This document shows, piece after piece, positions 1 through 8,306 of a stretch of DNA of 64,000 nt; the first letter of the stretch is position 1, and each line of letters begins with the position of its first letter. The notes below the pieces were generated by a model, which worked only from the letters and a program-made list of their open reading frames with translations, had not been told where the DNA came from and made no database searches. Source of the DNA: Corynebacterium tuberculostearicum (lineage in GTDB: Bacteria > Actinomycetota > Actinomycetes > Mycobacteriales > Mycobacteriaceae); assembly GCF_016127015.1 (NCBI RefSeq), contig NZ_CP065972.1, positions 2,232,001 to 2,296,000 of the forward strand, in the 5' to 3' direction. The position numbers and the translations under genes were made by a program.

Positions 1-345
1 CTGCGCCGCCCGCGCACCAGCACCACCCCACCGCAGGTGACTACCCCCTTGATCGTTGGTGACCTCATCCTTGACCCCGTCGCCCATGAGGTACGGGTGG
101 GGGAGACGACCGTGGAGCTCACCCGCACGGAGTTTGAGCTGCTGGTTGCCCTGGGCCTGCGCCCTGGCCAGGTGCTGACCCGCCATGACCTGGTCACCGA
201 GGTCTGGGACACCACTTGGGTCGGTGATGAACGCATCGTCGATGTTCACATCGGCAACTTGCGTCGCAAGCTCGGCACCGACACCCAGGGCCGGGGGTTT
301 ATCGACACCGTGCGTGGCGTGGGCTACCGGGTGGGGCAGCCATGA
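1..345 (+). CDS. copR: Response regulator, C-terminal part (5' truncated by window edge), probable CopR
   Basis: The reading frame is open from the first base, so only the C-terminal part of a longer protein is visible. It carries an OmpR/PhoB-type winged-helix DNA-binding domain: the pattern LTRTEFELL, then VLTRHDLV, then the recognition-helix region DVHIGNLRRKLG and the C-terminal hairpin GVGYRVG. The receiver domain must lie outside the window. A GTG at 37 could be mistaken for a start, but the in-frame codons before it read as a typical Pro/Thr/Arg linker. The stop overlaps the kinase start by four bases (ATGA), so the two are translationally coupled. The copper genes just downstream suggest a copper-responsive CopRS pair; that assignment is from context. 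Confidence 0.85.
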   Translation: MRRPRTSTTPPQVTTPLIVGDLILDPVAHEVRVGETTVELTRTEFELLVALGLRPGQVLTRHDLVTEVWDTTWVGDERIVDVHIGNLRRKLGTDTQGRGFIDTVRGVGYRVGQP

Positions 346-1454
346 ATCACGGACCCGGCCTGACCTTCCGCTTCCTGGCCGCCCAGGTGTTGGTCGTGGT
401 GATTAGCCTGTTGGTGGCCGCGGCCGTGGCCACGATGGTGGGCCCGACCCTGTTCCATGATCATATGTTGATGACCGGCCGGGAGGACCCCTCGCTGGAG
501 CTGTTCCATGCCGAGCAGGCCTACCGGGGCGCTAACCTGATCACCCTGGCCGTCTCCCTGCCCACCGCCTTGATCAGCGCTCTGCTGGCCAGCCTGTGGT
601 TATCGCGTCGTCTGCGCACCCCCCTGCAGGATCTCACCCGCGCCGCTACCAGCCTGACGGCCGGCAACTCCCGTATCCGCGTGCCCGCCGGAAAAGCAGG
701 CCCCGAGGTCACCACCCTGGCGCATGCCTTCAACACCATGGCCGACCGGCTGGAACACACCGAACAGGTCCGCCGCCAGATGCTCTCTGATCTGGCCCAC
801 GAAATGGGCACCCCCTTATCGGTGCTCACGGTCTACCTCGATGGTCTCCAGGACGGGGTCGTGGACTGGAATAATGCCACCCACACGATCATGGCTGACC
901 AACTCACCCGCCTGACCCGGTTGATGGAAGACATCGACGATGTCTCCCGGGCTCAGGAACACCGGATCGATTTGGACCTGGCGGAGGAAGGGCTCGGGGA
1001 TCTGCTCCATACCGCCGCTGCTGCCGCGGGGGAAGCTTATGCTGACAAAGGCGTCAATTTACAGGTCGAGACCATTACGGACACCGCCCGGGTGCTCGTG
1101 GACCGGCAACGCTTCGGCCAGGTGATGAGCAATCTCCTGTCGAACGCGCTACGGCACACCCCGGCCGGCGGGCAGGTCCGGATCAGCGTCCACCGACAGG
1201 GGGCGTCCACCGCGCTCATCCACGTCGCCGATGACGGCGAGGGCATCCCACCTGACCAGCTCGGACACATCTTCGAACGCTTCTACCGGGGGGATGCCGC
1301 CCGCAGCCGGGACAACGGCGGGGCCGGTATCGGTCTGACCATCTCCAAGGCATTGATCGAGGCCCACGGCGGCACTCTCACAGCCACCTCCCCCGGACCC
1401 GGTCGCGGAGCGGTGTTTGCCCTCCGCCTCCCGCTGTCCCCCTCCCGACAGTGA
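342..1454 (+). CDS. copS: Sensor histidine kinase, probable CopS
   Basis: This is a 370-residue membrane histidine kinase. Two membrane segments (about 11-31 and 66-88) bracket a short extracytoplasmic loop with His39, His41, Met42, Met44 and His56, the kind of His/Met cluster that could bind copper. A HAMP region follows (about 89-140). The phosphoacceptor block SDLAHEMGTPLS has His153, and the ATPase has the N box SNLLSNALRHT, the G1 box DDGEGI, the F box and the G2 box GAGIGL. All catalytic motifs are present. It follows the response regulator with a 4-base overlap and precedes copZ and copB, which supports copper sensing, but the ligand is inferred. Confidence 0.88.
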   Translation: MNHGPGLTFRFLAAQVLVVVISLLVAAAVATMVGPTLFHDHMLMTGREDPSLELFHAEQAYRGANLITLAVSLPTALISALLASLWLSRRLRTPLQDLTRAATSLTAGNSRIRVPAGKAGPEVTTLAHAFNTMADRLEHTEQVRRQMLSDLAHEMGTPLSVLTVYLDGLQDGVVDWNNATHTIMADQLTRLTRLMEDIDDVSRAQEHRIDLDLAEEGLGDLLHTAAAAAGEAYADKGVNLQVETITDTARVLVDRQRFGQVMSNLLSNALRHTPAGGQVRISVHRQGASTALIHVADDGEGIPPDQLGHIFERFYRGDAARSRDNGGAGIGLTISKALIEAHGGTLTATSPGPGRGAVFALRLPLSPSRQ

Positions 1455-1508
1455 GGAGGCTGCTCGGTGACCACACCCTGCCCCGCGTGAGGGCCGCACC
1501 CTCCACCC

Positions 1509-1538
1509 TTGAAAATATACCCCGGGGGGGTATACGCT
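1509..1538 (+). promoter_or_regulatory. CsoR-type copper operator inside the copZ-copB promoter
   Basis: The near-perfect palindrome TATACCCCGGGGGGGTATA (1516-1534) matches the GC-centred inverted repeat bound by CsoR-family copper repressors. It lies between a possible -35 (TTGAAA, 1509-1514) and a possible -10 (TACGCT, 1533-1538, 18-bp spacer), a position where a bound repressor would block RNA polymerase. No csoR gene is visible in the window. Confidence 0.7.
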
Positions 1539-1583
1539 AGAGGGTGGCATCTCCGCACCCCACCGAACCGAAGGAGCTTTCCC

Positions 1584-1910
1584 ATGATCACCTCCCCACC
1601 CCGCCTTTTGCCGATGGCCTCCCACGGCTGCAGCTGTTGCGGACCTGCCTCACGTGCCGACACCGCCACTATCCCTGCCGCCAGCGACTCGTCAGCAGGA
1701 GGGTCCTCCCCTAGCTACCAGGTCACCGGCCTGACCTGCGGGCACTGCGCGAAAAGCGTGACCCAGGCCCTTCAGGCCCTCCCCCAGGTCGACGACGTCC
1801 AGATTGATCTCGCTGCTGGTGGTGTTTCCACCGTCACGGTCACCGGTGTCGTACCTCCGGAGATGGTTCGCCGGGCCATCGAGGAGGCCGGCTACACCGT
1901 CTTATCCTGA
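1584..1910 (+). CDS. copZ: Heavy-metal-associated domain protein, copper chaperone CopZ-like
   Basis: The 108-residue protein has one HMA domain in its C-terminal two thirds, with the metal-binding motif GLTCGHCAKSV and the conserved end EEAGYTV. A Cys-rich N-terminal extension (HGCSCCGP) may add a second metal site. The start at 1584 is chosen because AAGGAG lies 7 bases upstream. An in-frame ATG at 1509 would place the operator inside the coding region and is rejected. It sits between the CsoR-type operator and copB, so it probably carries Cu(I) to the ATPase. A zinc role is less likely in this context. Confidence 0.85.
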   Translation: MITSPPRLLPMASHGCSCCGPASRADTATIPAASDSSAGGSSPSYQVTGLTCGHCAKSVTQALQALPQVDDVQIDLAAGGVSTVTVTGVVPPEMVRRAIEEAGYTVLS

Positions 1911-1960
1911 TCAGTTCACCCATCATCTCGACCCCGGCCGGGTTGAGCGAAAGGAACGTC

Positions 1961-4195
1961 ATGAGCACTCCCCACCATTCCGGCGATCACCATGGTGATC
2001 ACCCCGCTCCGGAAACAGACCACACCCACCACCCGGATCATGCCAGCCACGAACACCACGCAGATGCCGACACCCACGGCCAGGCGATGCCTCACGATCA
2101 CCCGCATTCCGCCCCGGACGAAGACCACCACGTTCATGGTCACGGCGAACACGCCGGACACAGCACCGCAATGTTTCGAGACCGCTTCTGGTGGTCGCTG
2201 ATTCTGTCCATTCCCGTCGCTATTTTCAGCCCCATGGTCGCCCACCTGCTCGGCTACCACCTCCCGGCATTCCCCGGATCCACCTGGATCCCCCCGGTGC
2301 TGGGCACGATCATCTTCGTCTACGGCGGAACGCCTTTCCTCAAGGGCGGATGGAAAGAACTGAAATCCCGCCAACCCGGGATGATGCTCCTGATCGCCAT
2401 GGCCATAACCGTGGCGTTTGTCGCCTCCTGGGTCACCACTCTGGGGCTGGGCGGTTTTGACCTGGACTTCTGGTGGGAGCTGGCCCTGTTGGTGACCATC
2501 ATGCTGCTGGGCCACTGGCTGGAGATGCGCGCTCTCGGGGCCGCGTCCTCCGCGCTTGACGCGCTGGCTGCCCTGCTGCCGGATGAGGCCGAGAAAGTCA
2601 TCGACGGGACCACCCGCACCGTGGCCATCTCCGAGTTGGTCGTCGACGACGTCGTGCTGGTGAGGGCCGGTGCCCGGGTGCCGGCCGACGGAACCATCCT
2701 CGACGGAGCCGCCGAATTCGATGAGGCGATGATCACCGGCGAATCCCGTCCCGTCTTCCGCGACACCGGTGACAAGGTGGTCGCCGGTACCGTGGCCACC
2801 GACAACACCGTCCGCATCCGGGTGGAGGCTACCGGTGGGGACACCGCCCTGGCCGGGATCCAACGCATGGTTGCCGACGCCCAGGAGTCCTCCTCCCAGG
2901 CCCAGGCCCTGGCGGATCGGGCGGCGGCGTTGTTGTTCTGGTTCGCGCTGATCTCCGCTCTGATCACCGCGGTGGTGTGGACCATCATCGGCAGCCCGGA
3001 CGATGCCGTGGTGCGCACGGTTACGGTGCTGGTCATCGCCTGCCCGCATGCCCTGGGCCTGGCGATTCCGCTGGTCATTGCGATCTCCAGCGAGCGGGCC
3101 GCGAAATCCGGGGTGCTCATCAAGGACCGGATGGCGCTCGAGCGGATGCGCGCCATCGACGTGGTGCTCTTCGACAAAACCGGCACCCTGACCGAGGGTG
3201 CGCACGCGGTCACCGGTGTTGCGGCAGCTGTCGGCGTCACCGAGGGCGAGCTGCTGGCCCTGGCCGCCGCCGCGGAGGCCGACAGCGAGCACCCCGTGGC
3301 CCGCGCCATCGTGGCGGCTGCGGCCGCCCATCCCGAGGCCTCCCGTCGGCAAATCCGTGCAACTGGTTTCAGCGCCGCCTCCGGCCGGGGGGTCCGGGCC
3401 ACTGTCGATGGCGCTGAGATCCTCGTGGGCGGGCCGAACATGCTGCGCGAGTTCAACCTCACCACCCCGGCCGAGCTCACCGACACCACCAGCGCCTGGA
3501 CCGGGCGTGGGGCCGGTGTGCTCCATATTGTCCGCGACGGTCAGATCATCGGTGCGGTGGCCGTCGAGGACAAGATCCGCCCCGAATCCCGCGCCGCCGT
3601 GAAAGCCCTGCAGGACCGCGGGGTGAAGGTCGCGATGATCACCGGCGACGCCCAGCAGGTGGCCCACGCCGTCGGTCAGGACTTAGGCATTGATGAGGTC
3701 TTCGCCGAGGTCCTGCCCCAGGACAAAGACACCAAGGTCACGCAGCTGCAGGACCGGGGTTTGAGCGTGGCCATGGTCGGTGACGGTGTCAATGACGCCC
3801 CCGCTCTGACCCGCGCGGACGTCGGTATCGCCATCGGTGCCGGCACGGATGTGGCCATGGAATCTGCCGGGGTGGTCCTAGCCAGTGATGACCCGCGGGC
3901 AGTGCTGTCGATGATTGAGCTGTCCCAAGCCAGCTACCGCAAGATGATCCAGAACCTGATCTGGGCCTCTGGCTACAACATCCTCGCCGTGCCGCTGGCC
4001 GCCGGAGTGCTCGCCTCGATCGGGTTCGTGCTGTCCCCGGCCGTGGGCGCGATCTTGATGTCTGCCTCGACCATCGTGGTAGCCCTGAACGCCCAGCTGT
4101 TGCGCCGCATTGATCTGGATCCGGCTCACCTGGCTCCGACCGAGTCGAAGGAGGAACACACCACGCCTACTCCGGCATCCACCGCCGTCCACTGA
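1961..4195 (+). CDS. copB: Copper-exporting P1B-type ATPase, CopB-like
   Basis: This 744-residue P-type ATPase has a very His-rich cytoplasmic N-terminus (residues 1-70, more than 20 His) instead of an HMA domain. The membrane metal site is CPH (361-363), characteristic of the CopB or P1B-3 group. The actuator motif is ITGES, the phosphorylated Asp is D405 in DKTGT, and the hinge is GDGVNDAP. The family pumps copper out of the cytoplasm. The start at 1961 follows AAAGGAA closely; an in-frame TTG at 1943 has no good ribosome site. It is 50 bases from copZ and probably shares its promoter. Confidence 0.92.
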   Translation: MSTPHHSGDHHGDHPAPETDHTHHPDHASHEHHADADTHGQAMPHDHPHSAPDEDHHVHGHGEHAGHSTAMFRDRFWWSLILSIPVAIFSPMVAHLLGYHLPAFPGSTWIPPVLGTIIFVYGGTPFLKGGWKELKSRQPGMMLLIAMAITVAFVASWVTTLGLGGFDLDFWWELALLVTIMLLGHWLEMRALGAASSALDALAALLPDEAEKVIDGTTRTVAISELVVDDVVLVRAGARVPADGTILDGAAEFDEAMITGESRPVFRDTGDKVVAGTVATDNTVRIRVEATGGDTALAGIQRMVADAQESSSQAQALADRAAALLFWFALISALITAVVWTIIGSPDDAVVRTVTVLVIACPHALGLAIPLVIAISSERAAKSGVLIKDRMALERMRAIDVVLFDKTGTLTEGAHAVTGVAAAVGVTEGELLALAAAAEADSEHPVARAIVAAAAAHPEASRRQIRATGFSAASGRGVRATVDGAEILVGGPNMLREFNLTTPAELTDTTSAWTGRGAGVLHIVRDGQIIGAVAVEDKIRPESRAAVKALQDRGVKVAMITGDAQQVAHAVGQDLGIDEVFAEVLPQDKDTKVTQLQDRGLSVAMVGDGVNDAPALTRADVGIAIGAGTDVAMESAGVVLASDDPRAVLSMIELSQASYRKMIQNLIWASGYNILAVPLAAGVLASIGFVLSPAVGAILMSASTIVVALNAQLLRRIDLDPAHLAPTESKEEHTTPTPASTAVH

Positions 4196-4233
4196 TCCGC
4201 CACTTCTCTTCACTGCCCCATATGACCCTGAAA

Positions 4234-5045
4234 GGTGCTGTTGCAAAGTTGGGGCAGTAGGAAGGGCGACGTGATGTAATCACAGCCATGGGTATCTTCT
4301 CCGGTTGTCATTTCCCCCGTGGCATCATTCTGTGGGCAGTGGGTGGTACTGCCGCTACGGGGTGGGCTACCGCGATCTGGAGGAAATGATGACTTCAGCG
4401 GGGCGTGCCGGTCGATCACACCAGGATCTACCGCTGGGTTCAGAAATACGCCTCTGAGCTGGACAAGCAAACATGGTGGTACCGGCAGGTACCTGACTGG
4501 CAGGCCAGTTCCTGGCGGGTGGATGAGGCCTCTATCGGGCGATCACCGCCGGTGGCCAGACCCTGGACTTTTACCTCTCTGCGAAGCGGAACGTGGCCGC
4601 AGCGAAGTGTTTCCTGGCCAAGGCCGTCAGATCCAATGCGTCAGCCGGGTATCCCAGAGTGATCAACGGCGATAAAGCACCCTCCCTAGCTAGGGCAATC
4701 GTCGAGTTGAAGTCAGAGGGAATCTGCCCGCCAACAGTGGAACACCGGCAGGTGAAATAGCTCAACAACATCCTGGCAGGCGACGATGGTCGGCTGAGGC
4801 GGATCCTCGGGCCGAAAGGCGCGTTTAAGAACCGGACGTCTGCATATCGGATGTTGAAAGGGATGGAGGCGATGCACTCATTGCGGAAAGGGCAAGGCGC
4901 GATGTTTGCCTACGGGCAACCGACTCCGGACGCGGTGATCGTCAACCGGGTCTTCGAGACGGCCTAACAACGCCCACACGCAGCGGCCATCAGGGAATGA
5001 GAAACTGAGTCTTCGCTGCTCTCCGCCCAACTTTGCAACAGCACC
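4234..5045. mobile_element. IS6-family insertion sequence, decayed, with intact terminal repeats
   Basis: Perfect 20-bp inverted repeats bound the element: GGTGCTGTTGCAAAGTTGGG at 4234-4253 and its complement at 5026-5045. The GTTGCAAA core is typical of IS6/IS26-family ends. The 812-bp length fits the family. The 8 bases on the two sides (CCCTGAAA and TTTTTATT) differ, so no target duplication remains. That suggests recombination or deletion after insertion. The element separates the copper segment from the chromosomal genes. Confidence 0.88.
4288..4967 (+). pseudogene. IS6-family transposase, broken by frameshifts, a deletion and a stop codon
   Basis: Pieces of an IS6-type DDE transposase are readable in different frames. 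They include WYCRYGVGYRDLEEM near 4340, VPVDHTRIYRWVQKYA from 4408, SWRVDEASI near 4510, and then RAITAGGQTLDFYLSAKRN in another frame from 4536. Around 4530 about ten residues that normally follow WRVDE are missing. The conserved QVKYLNN region has TAG in place of the Tyr codon (4758-4760). At least three frame changes are needed to read it through, so it is not functional unless complemented. Confidence 0.85.
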
Positions 5046-5057
5046 TTTTTATTTTTC

Positions 5058-5636
5058 CTAGTCGCTATTCTTTTGCTTAGTGCGCAGCATATCCATGCTC
5101 ATCACGGCGCCGATGATGGCGGCGTGATGTTGCTCATTGAGGCCCGGCGTGATGCGCAGGCGATACGTGTTTTTGCCCATGAAGAAATTACCCATGCCAG
5201 TCCATTCGTTAGAGACGTCAGCAAGCAGGCGATTTTCTGAAGTGATGGAAAGGTTCCAATCCCAGAAGTCGCCGTGAATTTCGACGTCGGCAAAGCCCTC
5301 CATGGTCAAGTCCAACTTTGTCTTGAGCATGGAGAAACGCTTGGTAATAACGGCCATGGGCTTTTCGATTCCCGGCAAGTGCACCTCATAGGTATCCCGC
5401 AGAAAATTCGGCGGGTCCGAAATCGTCATGACCGTCTGTAGCGGGTTGCCTTCAGCATCCGTGAGTGCGACCTCCAAGCTGCGAGAGGATTTAAACACCA
5501 TGTCTTTGAGACTGGTGGATTGCAGGATAGTACCCACCGGGGTGCCGTCTAGATCGGTGATCATGAACTGATCGTTGAGGAAGGACTTGGTCTGAGAAAT
5601 TACGAGCTCGTCAAGTGTGAATAAATTTTGCGTCAT
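5058..5636 (-). CDS. LURP-one-related / Tubby-like C-terminal fold protein
   Basis: The 192-residue protein begins MTQNLFTLDELVISQ and continues with a run of short beta-like segments (FMITDLDGTPVGTI, AVITKRFSMLKTKLDL, VEIHGDFWDWNLSI). That layout resembles the LURP-one-related (scramblase-like beta-barrel) family. Their biochemical role in bacteria is unknown. An upstream in-frame Met at 5723 would overlap the preceding gene by 59 bases, so the Met at 5636 is preferred. It is 28 bases after the DUF222/HNH gene on the same strand and could be co-transcribed. The family call is by pattern only. Confidence 0.6.
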   Translation of the reverse strand: MTQNLFTLDELVISQTKSFLNDQFMITDLDGTPVGTILQSTSLKDMVFKSSRSLEVALTDAEGNPLQTVMTISDPPNFLRDTYEVHLPGIEKPMAVITKRFSMLKTKLDLTMEGFADVEIHGDFWDWNLSITSENRLLADVSNEWTGMGNFFMGKNTYRLRITPGLNEQHHAAIIGAVMSMDMLRTKQKNSD

Positions 5637-5664
5637 ACCAGCCACTGTAGGGAAGCTGGTGGTT

Positions 5665-6861
5665 TTATTCCTCCTCCTTAGGGGTGGTTTTCTGCTGGCG
5701 CATGAGTTCTTGCGCCTCTTCATATGCTCGGGCGCGGTGGGCAGTCATGGTTTGGGCGAAGGTCTGCACCCAGTTCTTGTTCTTCTGCGCCAATGGGCCA
5801 GAGGGTTCGGTGGTGGTCCAGGTGCCGTCCTCAAAAAGCCAGATGATGTCGCGCGTATGTGGATCCATGACATAAAAGGCCCGGCCATCGGTCTTTACGT
5901 TGTGGTGGTGCTGGCACAGGCAGGCGAGGTTTGCCGGGGTGGTCGGCCCGCCGTCCGCGTGGTTGATGCGGTGATCCTTCTGGCAGGCCGTGGCTGGTCG
6001 GTTGCATCCAGGGTAGCGGCAGGTGCCGTCGAAACCTTCCAGGTACGCGGCCATGGCGGCGGGAGTGACATAGCCCTTGACCTCGTGGTTAGGGTCCATC
6101 TCCCGGATTTTAGTGTAGGGCAGCGCATTGGAGCGCGCCGGGTCGAGCCAGCCCACGGACTCAATAAATGCCGGGGAATTGGGCACGTCGGTGGCCTTGT
6201 AGGCGTTGAGGATGATCTCGGGGGCTTGGGTGCGGCCGGTGAGGAGTGCAACGGCGGCGTCGGCAAGCGAGCAATCTAGCTCCAGCGCGGTCTGCCGGAC
6301 GCACTTATCGACGCTCGCGATAACCGCCGGGTCCGCACTCAAAGTCACCGCCGAGGTGTTATCGCCCCAATTTTCCATGGTGTAGCGCGGCTGTGTAGGG
6401 CCCTGGGTGACGGCTAGCGTGTCATCGGCGAGGTTGATGAGCTCATTGAGCTTGCGCTTGATCTGCGCCTGTGTGCGCATGGTCTGGTTGGGCCGGGTAG
6501 GGGTGAGGTAGGCGGTGAGCTGCTCATCGATGCGCGCCACCACCTCTGGCGTCGGATTGCCCAAGCGGTTGAGGGACTTATTGATGGCAATAATCCGGTC
6601 GAGGTCCAAGTGGTAGAGGCGGTGCTGCAGCGCTTGAAGCTCGGGCAGCTCCTCCAAGCGGTGCAGCGCCATGAGGATATGGCCGATCCGCCCTTCATTA
6701 ACGCCGGTGGTGCGGTAGAGGGATTGGGTAACTAATTCGAAATCAGAATCGAGATCCGGGACTTGGCTCACCCAGAACTCGTATTCCGCCTTTCGCATCT
6801 CAAAGGCTAAGCGTGTGGTGGGGTCGGTGGTGTTGGTCGTGGAAAAGTAGGGTTCTTCCAT
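5665..6861 (-). CDS. DUF222 / HNH endonuclease domain protein
   Basis: The 398-residue protein has the long helical DUF222 region (about 1-240) of the actinobacterial 13E12-repeat family. A C-terminal HNH nuclease motif follows: CRYPGCNRPATACQKDHR, then HADGGPTTPANLACLCQHHH. The two CxxC-like knuckles and the His residues of a zinc-stabilised beta-beta-alpha fold are all present. Such proteins occur in many copies in Actinobacteria and may be mobile or linked to DNA damage, but their role is not established. The start at 6861 sits just after a TACGAT -10-like element with almost no leader. Confidence 0.85.
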   Translation of the reverse strand: MEEPYFSTTNTTDPTTRLAFEMRKAEYEFWVSQVPDLDSDFELVTQSLYRTTGVNEGRIGHILMALHRLEELPELQALQHRLYHLDLDRIIAINKSLNRLGNPTPEVVARIDEQLTAYLTPTRPNQTMRTQAQIKRKLNELINLADDTLAVTQGPTQPRYTMENWGDNTSAVTLSADPAVIASVDKCVRQTALELDCSLADAAVALLTGRTQAPEIILNAYKATDVPNSPAFIESVGWLDPARSNALPYTKIREMDPNHEVKGYVTPAAMAAYLEGFDGTCRYPGCNRPATACQKDHRINHADGGPTTPANLACLCQHHHNVKTDGRAFYVMDPHTRDIIWLFEDGTWTTTEPSGPLAQKNKNWVQTFAQTMTAHRARAYEEAQELMRQQKTTPKEEE

Positions 6862-6883
6862 GGCGCATCGTACCTAAATTATC

Positions 6884-6908
6884 GTGTGAACCTGTGTACG
6901 ATTCACAC
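6884..6908 (-). promoter_or_regulatory. Inverted repeat upstream of the DUF222/HNH gene
   Basis: The arms GTGTGAA (6884-6890) and TTCACAC (6902-6908) are perfect and separated by 11 bases. They lie 23 bases before the start of the gene at 6861. Their position, overlapping or just upstream of a likely -35, would suit a repressor. No regulator can be named. Confidence 0.35.
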
Positions 6909-6956
6909 CTTATAACACCCCTCGGACACGAGCCTTTTTCTCCGCATTGAGCCAGC

Positions 6957-7757
6957 TCAGGAGCTATATTCCGGATCTTTAGTGGGTAGGGAATTTTCGC
7001 TGCTTTGTGCCGCGTGTTTCTTGTCCTGCTTGCGCATGAATCGCAGGCCCCAGATAATAAGCGTCCAGGTGATGAGGGCGATAACAAGGATGGTTACCGG
7101 CCAGTCACCCGCAATCATGGTCGCGCCATTGAACAAGGTATGTAGGGCGATACCGGCCAGCCAGAATCCGGCCATCTGCCAATACCCGTGGCGCGCGCCC
7201 GCATAGAGCTTGCCGACGCCCCACGCCGCAACCCCCGTATACAGCGCATGGCTAAAGGCGCCAGTGAAGAATCGTCCGATACCGGTAATGATGACGCCCC
7301 AGAGGTCGCCGTCCAAGTTATCGATGGCCGCGTTGAGGATGAACGGCACATTTTCCATGGCATCAAAACCAAGGCCTACGGCCATGCCGACCGCGGCGGC
7401 TTGGTAGGGCTGCTTCACGTTTCCAAAAGCCGCAATAATAATAACGACGCCAAGGAGCTTGATGGTTTCTTCTGGAAGTGGCGAGTAAAAGGCCGCGTCC
7501 AGATAGGTAAGCCCCAGCTTGTTCGAAATCCCCACCATTTGGTCGTTGAGGCTTACCACCACCGGCTGGGCGAGCGCACCCCAGAGGATGCCCTGCCACA
7601 TCGGCCGCGGCCTGAACCACAACAATCCCAGCCCGAGCGTCAGGCCCACGCAGATGAGTGTACCGATGAGTCCAACCTCGGTAAACCGACGATCGGCCAA
7701 GAAAAAGCCGGAGACTACCAGTCCAAAAGCGATAGATAGCCAATACAGATTCTTCAT
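6957..7757 (-). CDS. PrsW-family intramembrane metalloprotease-like protein (cassette 1)
   Basis: The 266-residue protein is almost entirely membrane segments and has the PrsW-type conserved residues in order: PEETIK with Glu96, Glu97 and Lys100; Glu135-Asn136 in DAMEN; His170 in FSHALYTG; and His206 with Asn210 in HTLFN. PrsW family members cleave membrane-anchored proteins such as anti-sigma factors within the membrane. Its ATG overlaps the stop of the exported protein before it by four bases, so the pair is translationally coupled. A second cassette with the same order lies at 47000-48433. The substrate is unknown; the partner protein is a candidate substrate or sensor. Confidence 0.82.
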   Translation of the reverse strand: MKNLYWLSIAFGLVVSGFFLADRRFTEVGLIGTLICVGLTLGLGLLWFRPRPMWQGILWGALAQPVVVSLNDQMVGISNKLGLTYLDAAFYSPLPEETIKLLGVVIIIAAFGNVKQPYQAAAVGMAVGLGFDAMENVPFILNAAIDNLDGDLWGVIITGIGRFFTGAFSHALYTGVAAWGVGKLYAGARHGYWQMAGFWLAGIALHTLFNGATMIAGDWPVTILVIALITWTLIIWGLRFMRKQDKKHAAQSSENSLPTKDPEYSS

Positions 7758-8188
7758 GCCTTTTCTACCTCCTGGGCAAGTTCTTCAGCGCGCGGTCCGC
7801 GCAAGGAGAGGAACGTGGTGGGGCCATCTCCCTCGATACTGATGGCTACGAGGTCGCCATCGCTAAGCGTGCGCTTATCCCCGTCGCGGTCGATGTCTCC
7901 TTCCGGCATGGCCGTACCTTCACCCATTGCCCGGAGGTAGCGTCGGGTGGCTTGGTCTTTGTCTTGTACGCCGGCTTCCTTAGCGCGGATTTGGGTGCCG
8001 TCACAGTCCCAGCGTGGTTCACTGCTGGTGGAGCCATCTTCTTCCGTGCAGGATAATCCGGGGATGCGGGTCTGTCCGGCCTGCACTTCAGAAGTAGGGT
8101 TGTCATACATGTCTGGCAGGAGTGCATTGGTGCCGTAGATGGCACCAAATATCACGCCCGCCGCGAGGATGAGTGGTGTGCTTTTCAT
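7754..8188 (-). CDS. Small membrane-anchored extracytoplasmic protein coupled to PrsW (cassette 1)
   Basis: I do not recognise a named family. The 144-residue protein has one N-terminal hydrophobic segment (about 5-24) without a lipobox, so it is likely anchored with its body outside the membrane. The body contains RIPGLSCTEEDG and a second Cys in WDCDG (Cys47 and Cys62), able to form a disulfide, then a helical stretch and a C-terminal domain. The protein encoded before the second PrsW gene (47852-48433) shows the same layout: anchor, VPDLYC, a second Cys 14 residues on (WICGD), then a similar helical stretch. This supports a conserved two-gene cassette. Confidence 0.7.
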   Translation of the reverse strand: MKSTPLILAAGVIFGAIYGTNALLPDMYDNPTSEVQAGQTRIPGLSCTEEDGSTSSEPRWDCDGTQIRAKEAGVQDKDQATRRYLRAMGEGTAMPEGDIDRDGDKRTLSDGDLVAISIEGDGPTTFLSLRGPRAEELAQEVEKA

Positions 8189-8223
8189 GTCTCCAACGCT
8201 AAGTACGCCCTGTTCAGCGCGGT

Positions 8224-8263
8224 ATCCTCCGCCGGGAGGATTAAGCCGGCCATAGGGAGGATT
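8224..8263. promoter_or_regulatory. Repeated GGGAGGATT motif in a divergent intergenic region
   Basis: GGGAGGATT occurs at 8234-8242 and again at 8255-8263, a 21-base step or two helical turns. An inverted copy ATCCTCC lies at 8224-8230. The site is between the PrsW cassette (leftward) and the membrane pair (rightward). It could be a regulator site; part of the match may simply reflect purine-rich ribosome-site-like sequence. Confidence 0.35.
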
Positions 8264-8306
8264 TCTTCCCCATAAGCTTTGTTAAGCTCTGTGATAGGTT
8301 GGGTGC

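Noticed and set aside
1509..1583. Upstream start for CopZ at 1509
   Set aside because: It would run through the CsoR-type operator and lacks a ribosome site; AAGGAG precedes the ATG at 1584.
1916..3667. A 583-residue leftward frame across copB
   Set aside because: Antisense to copB; composition only reflects GC-rich codons.
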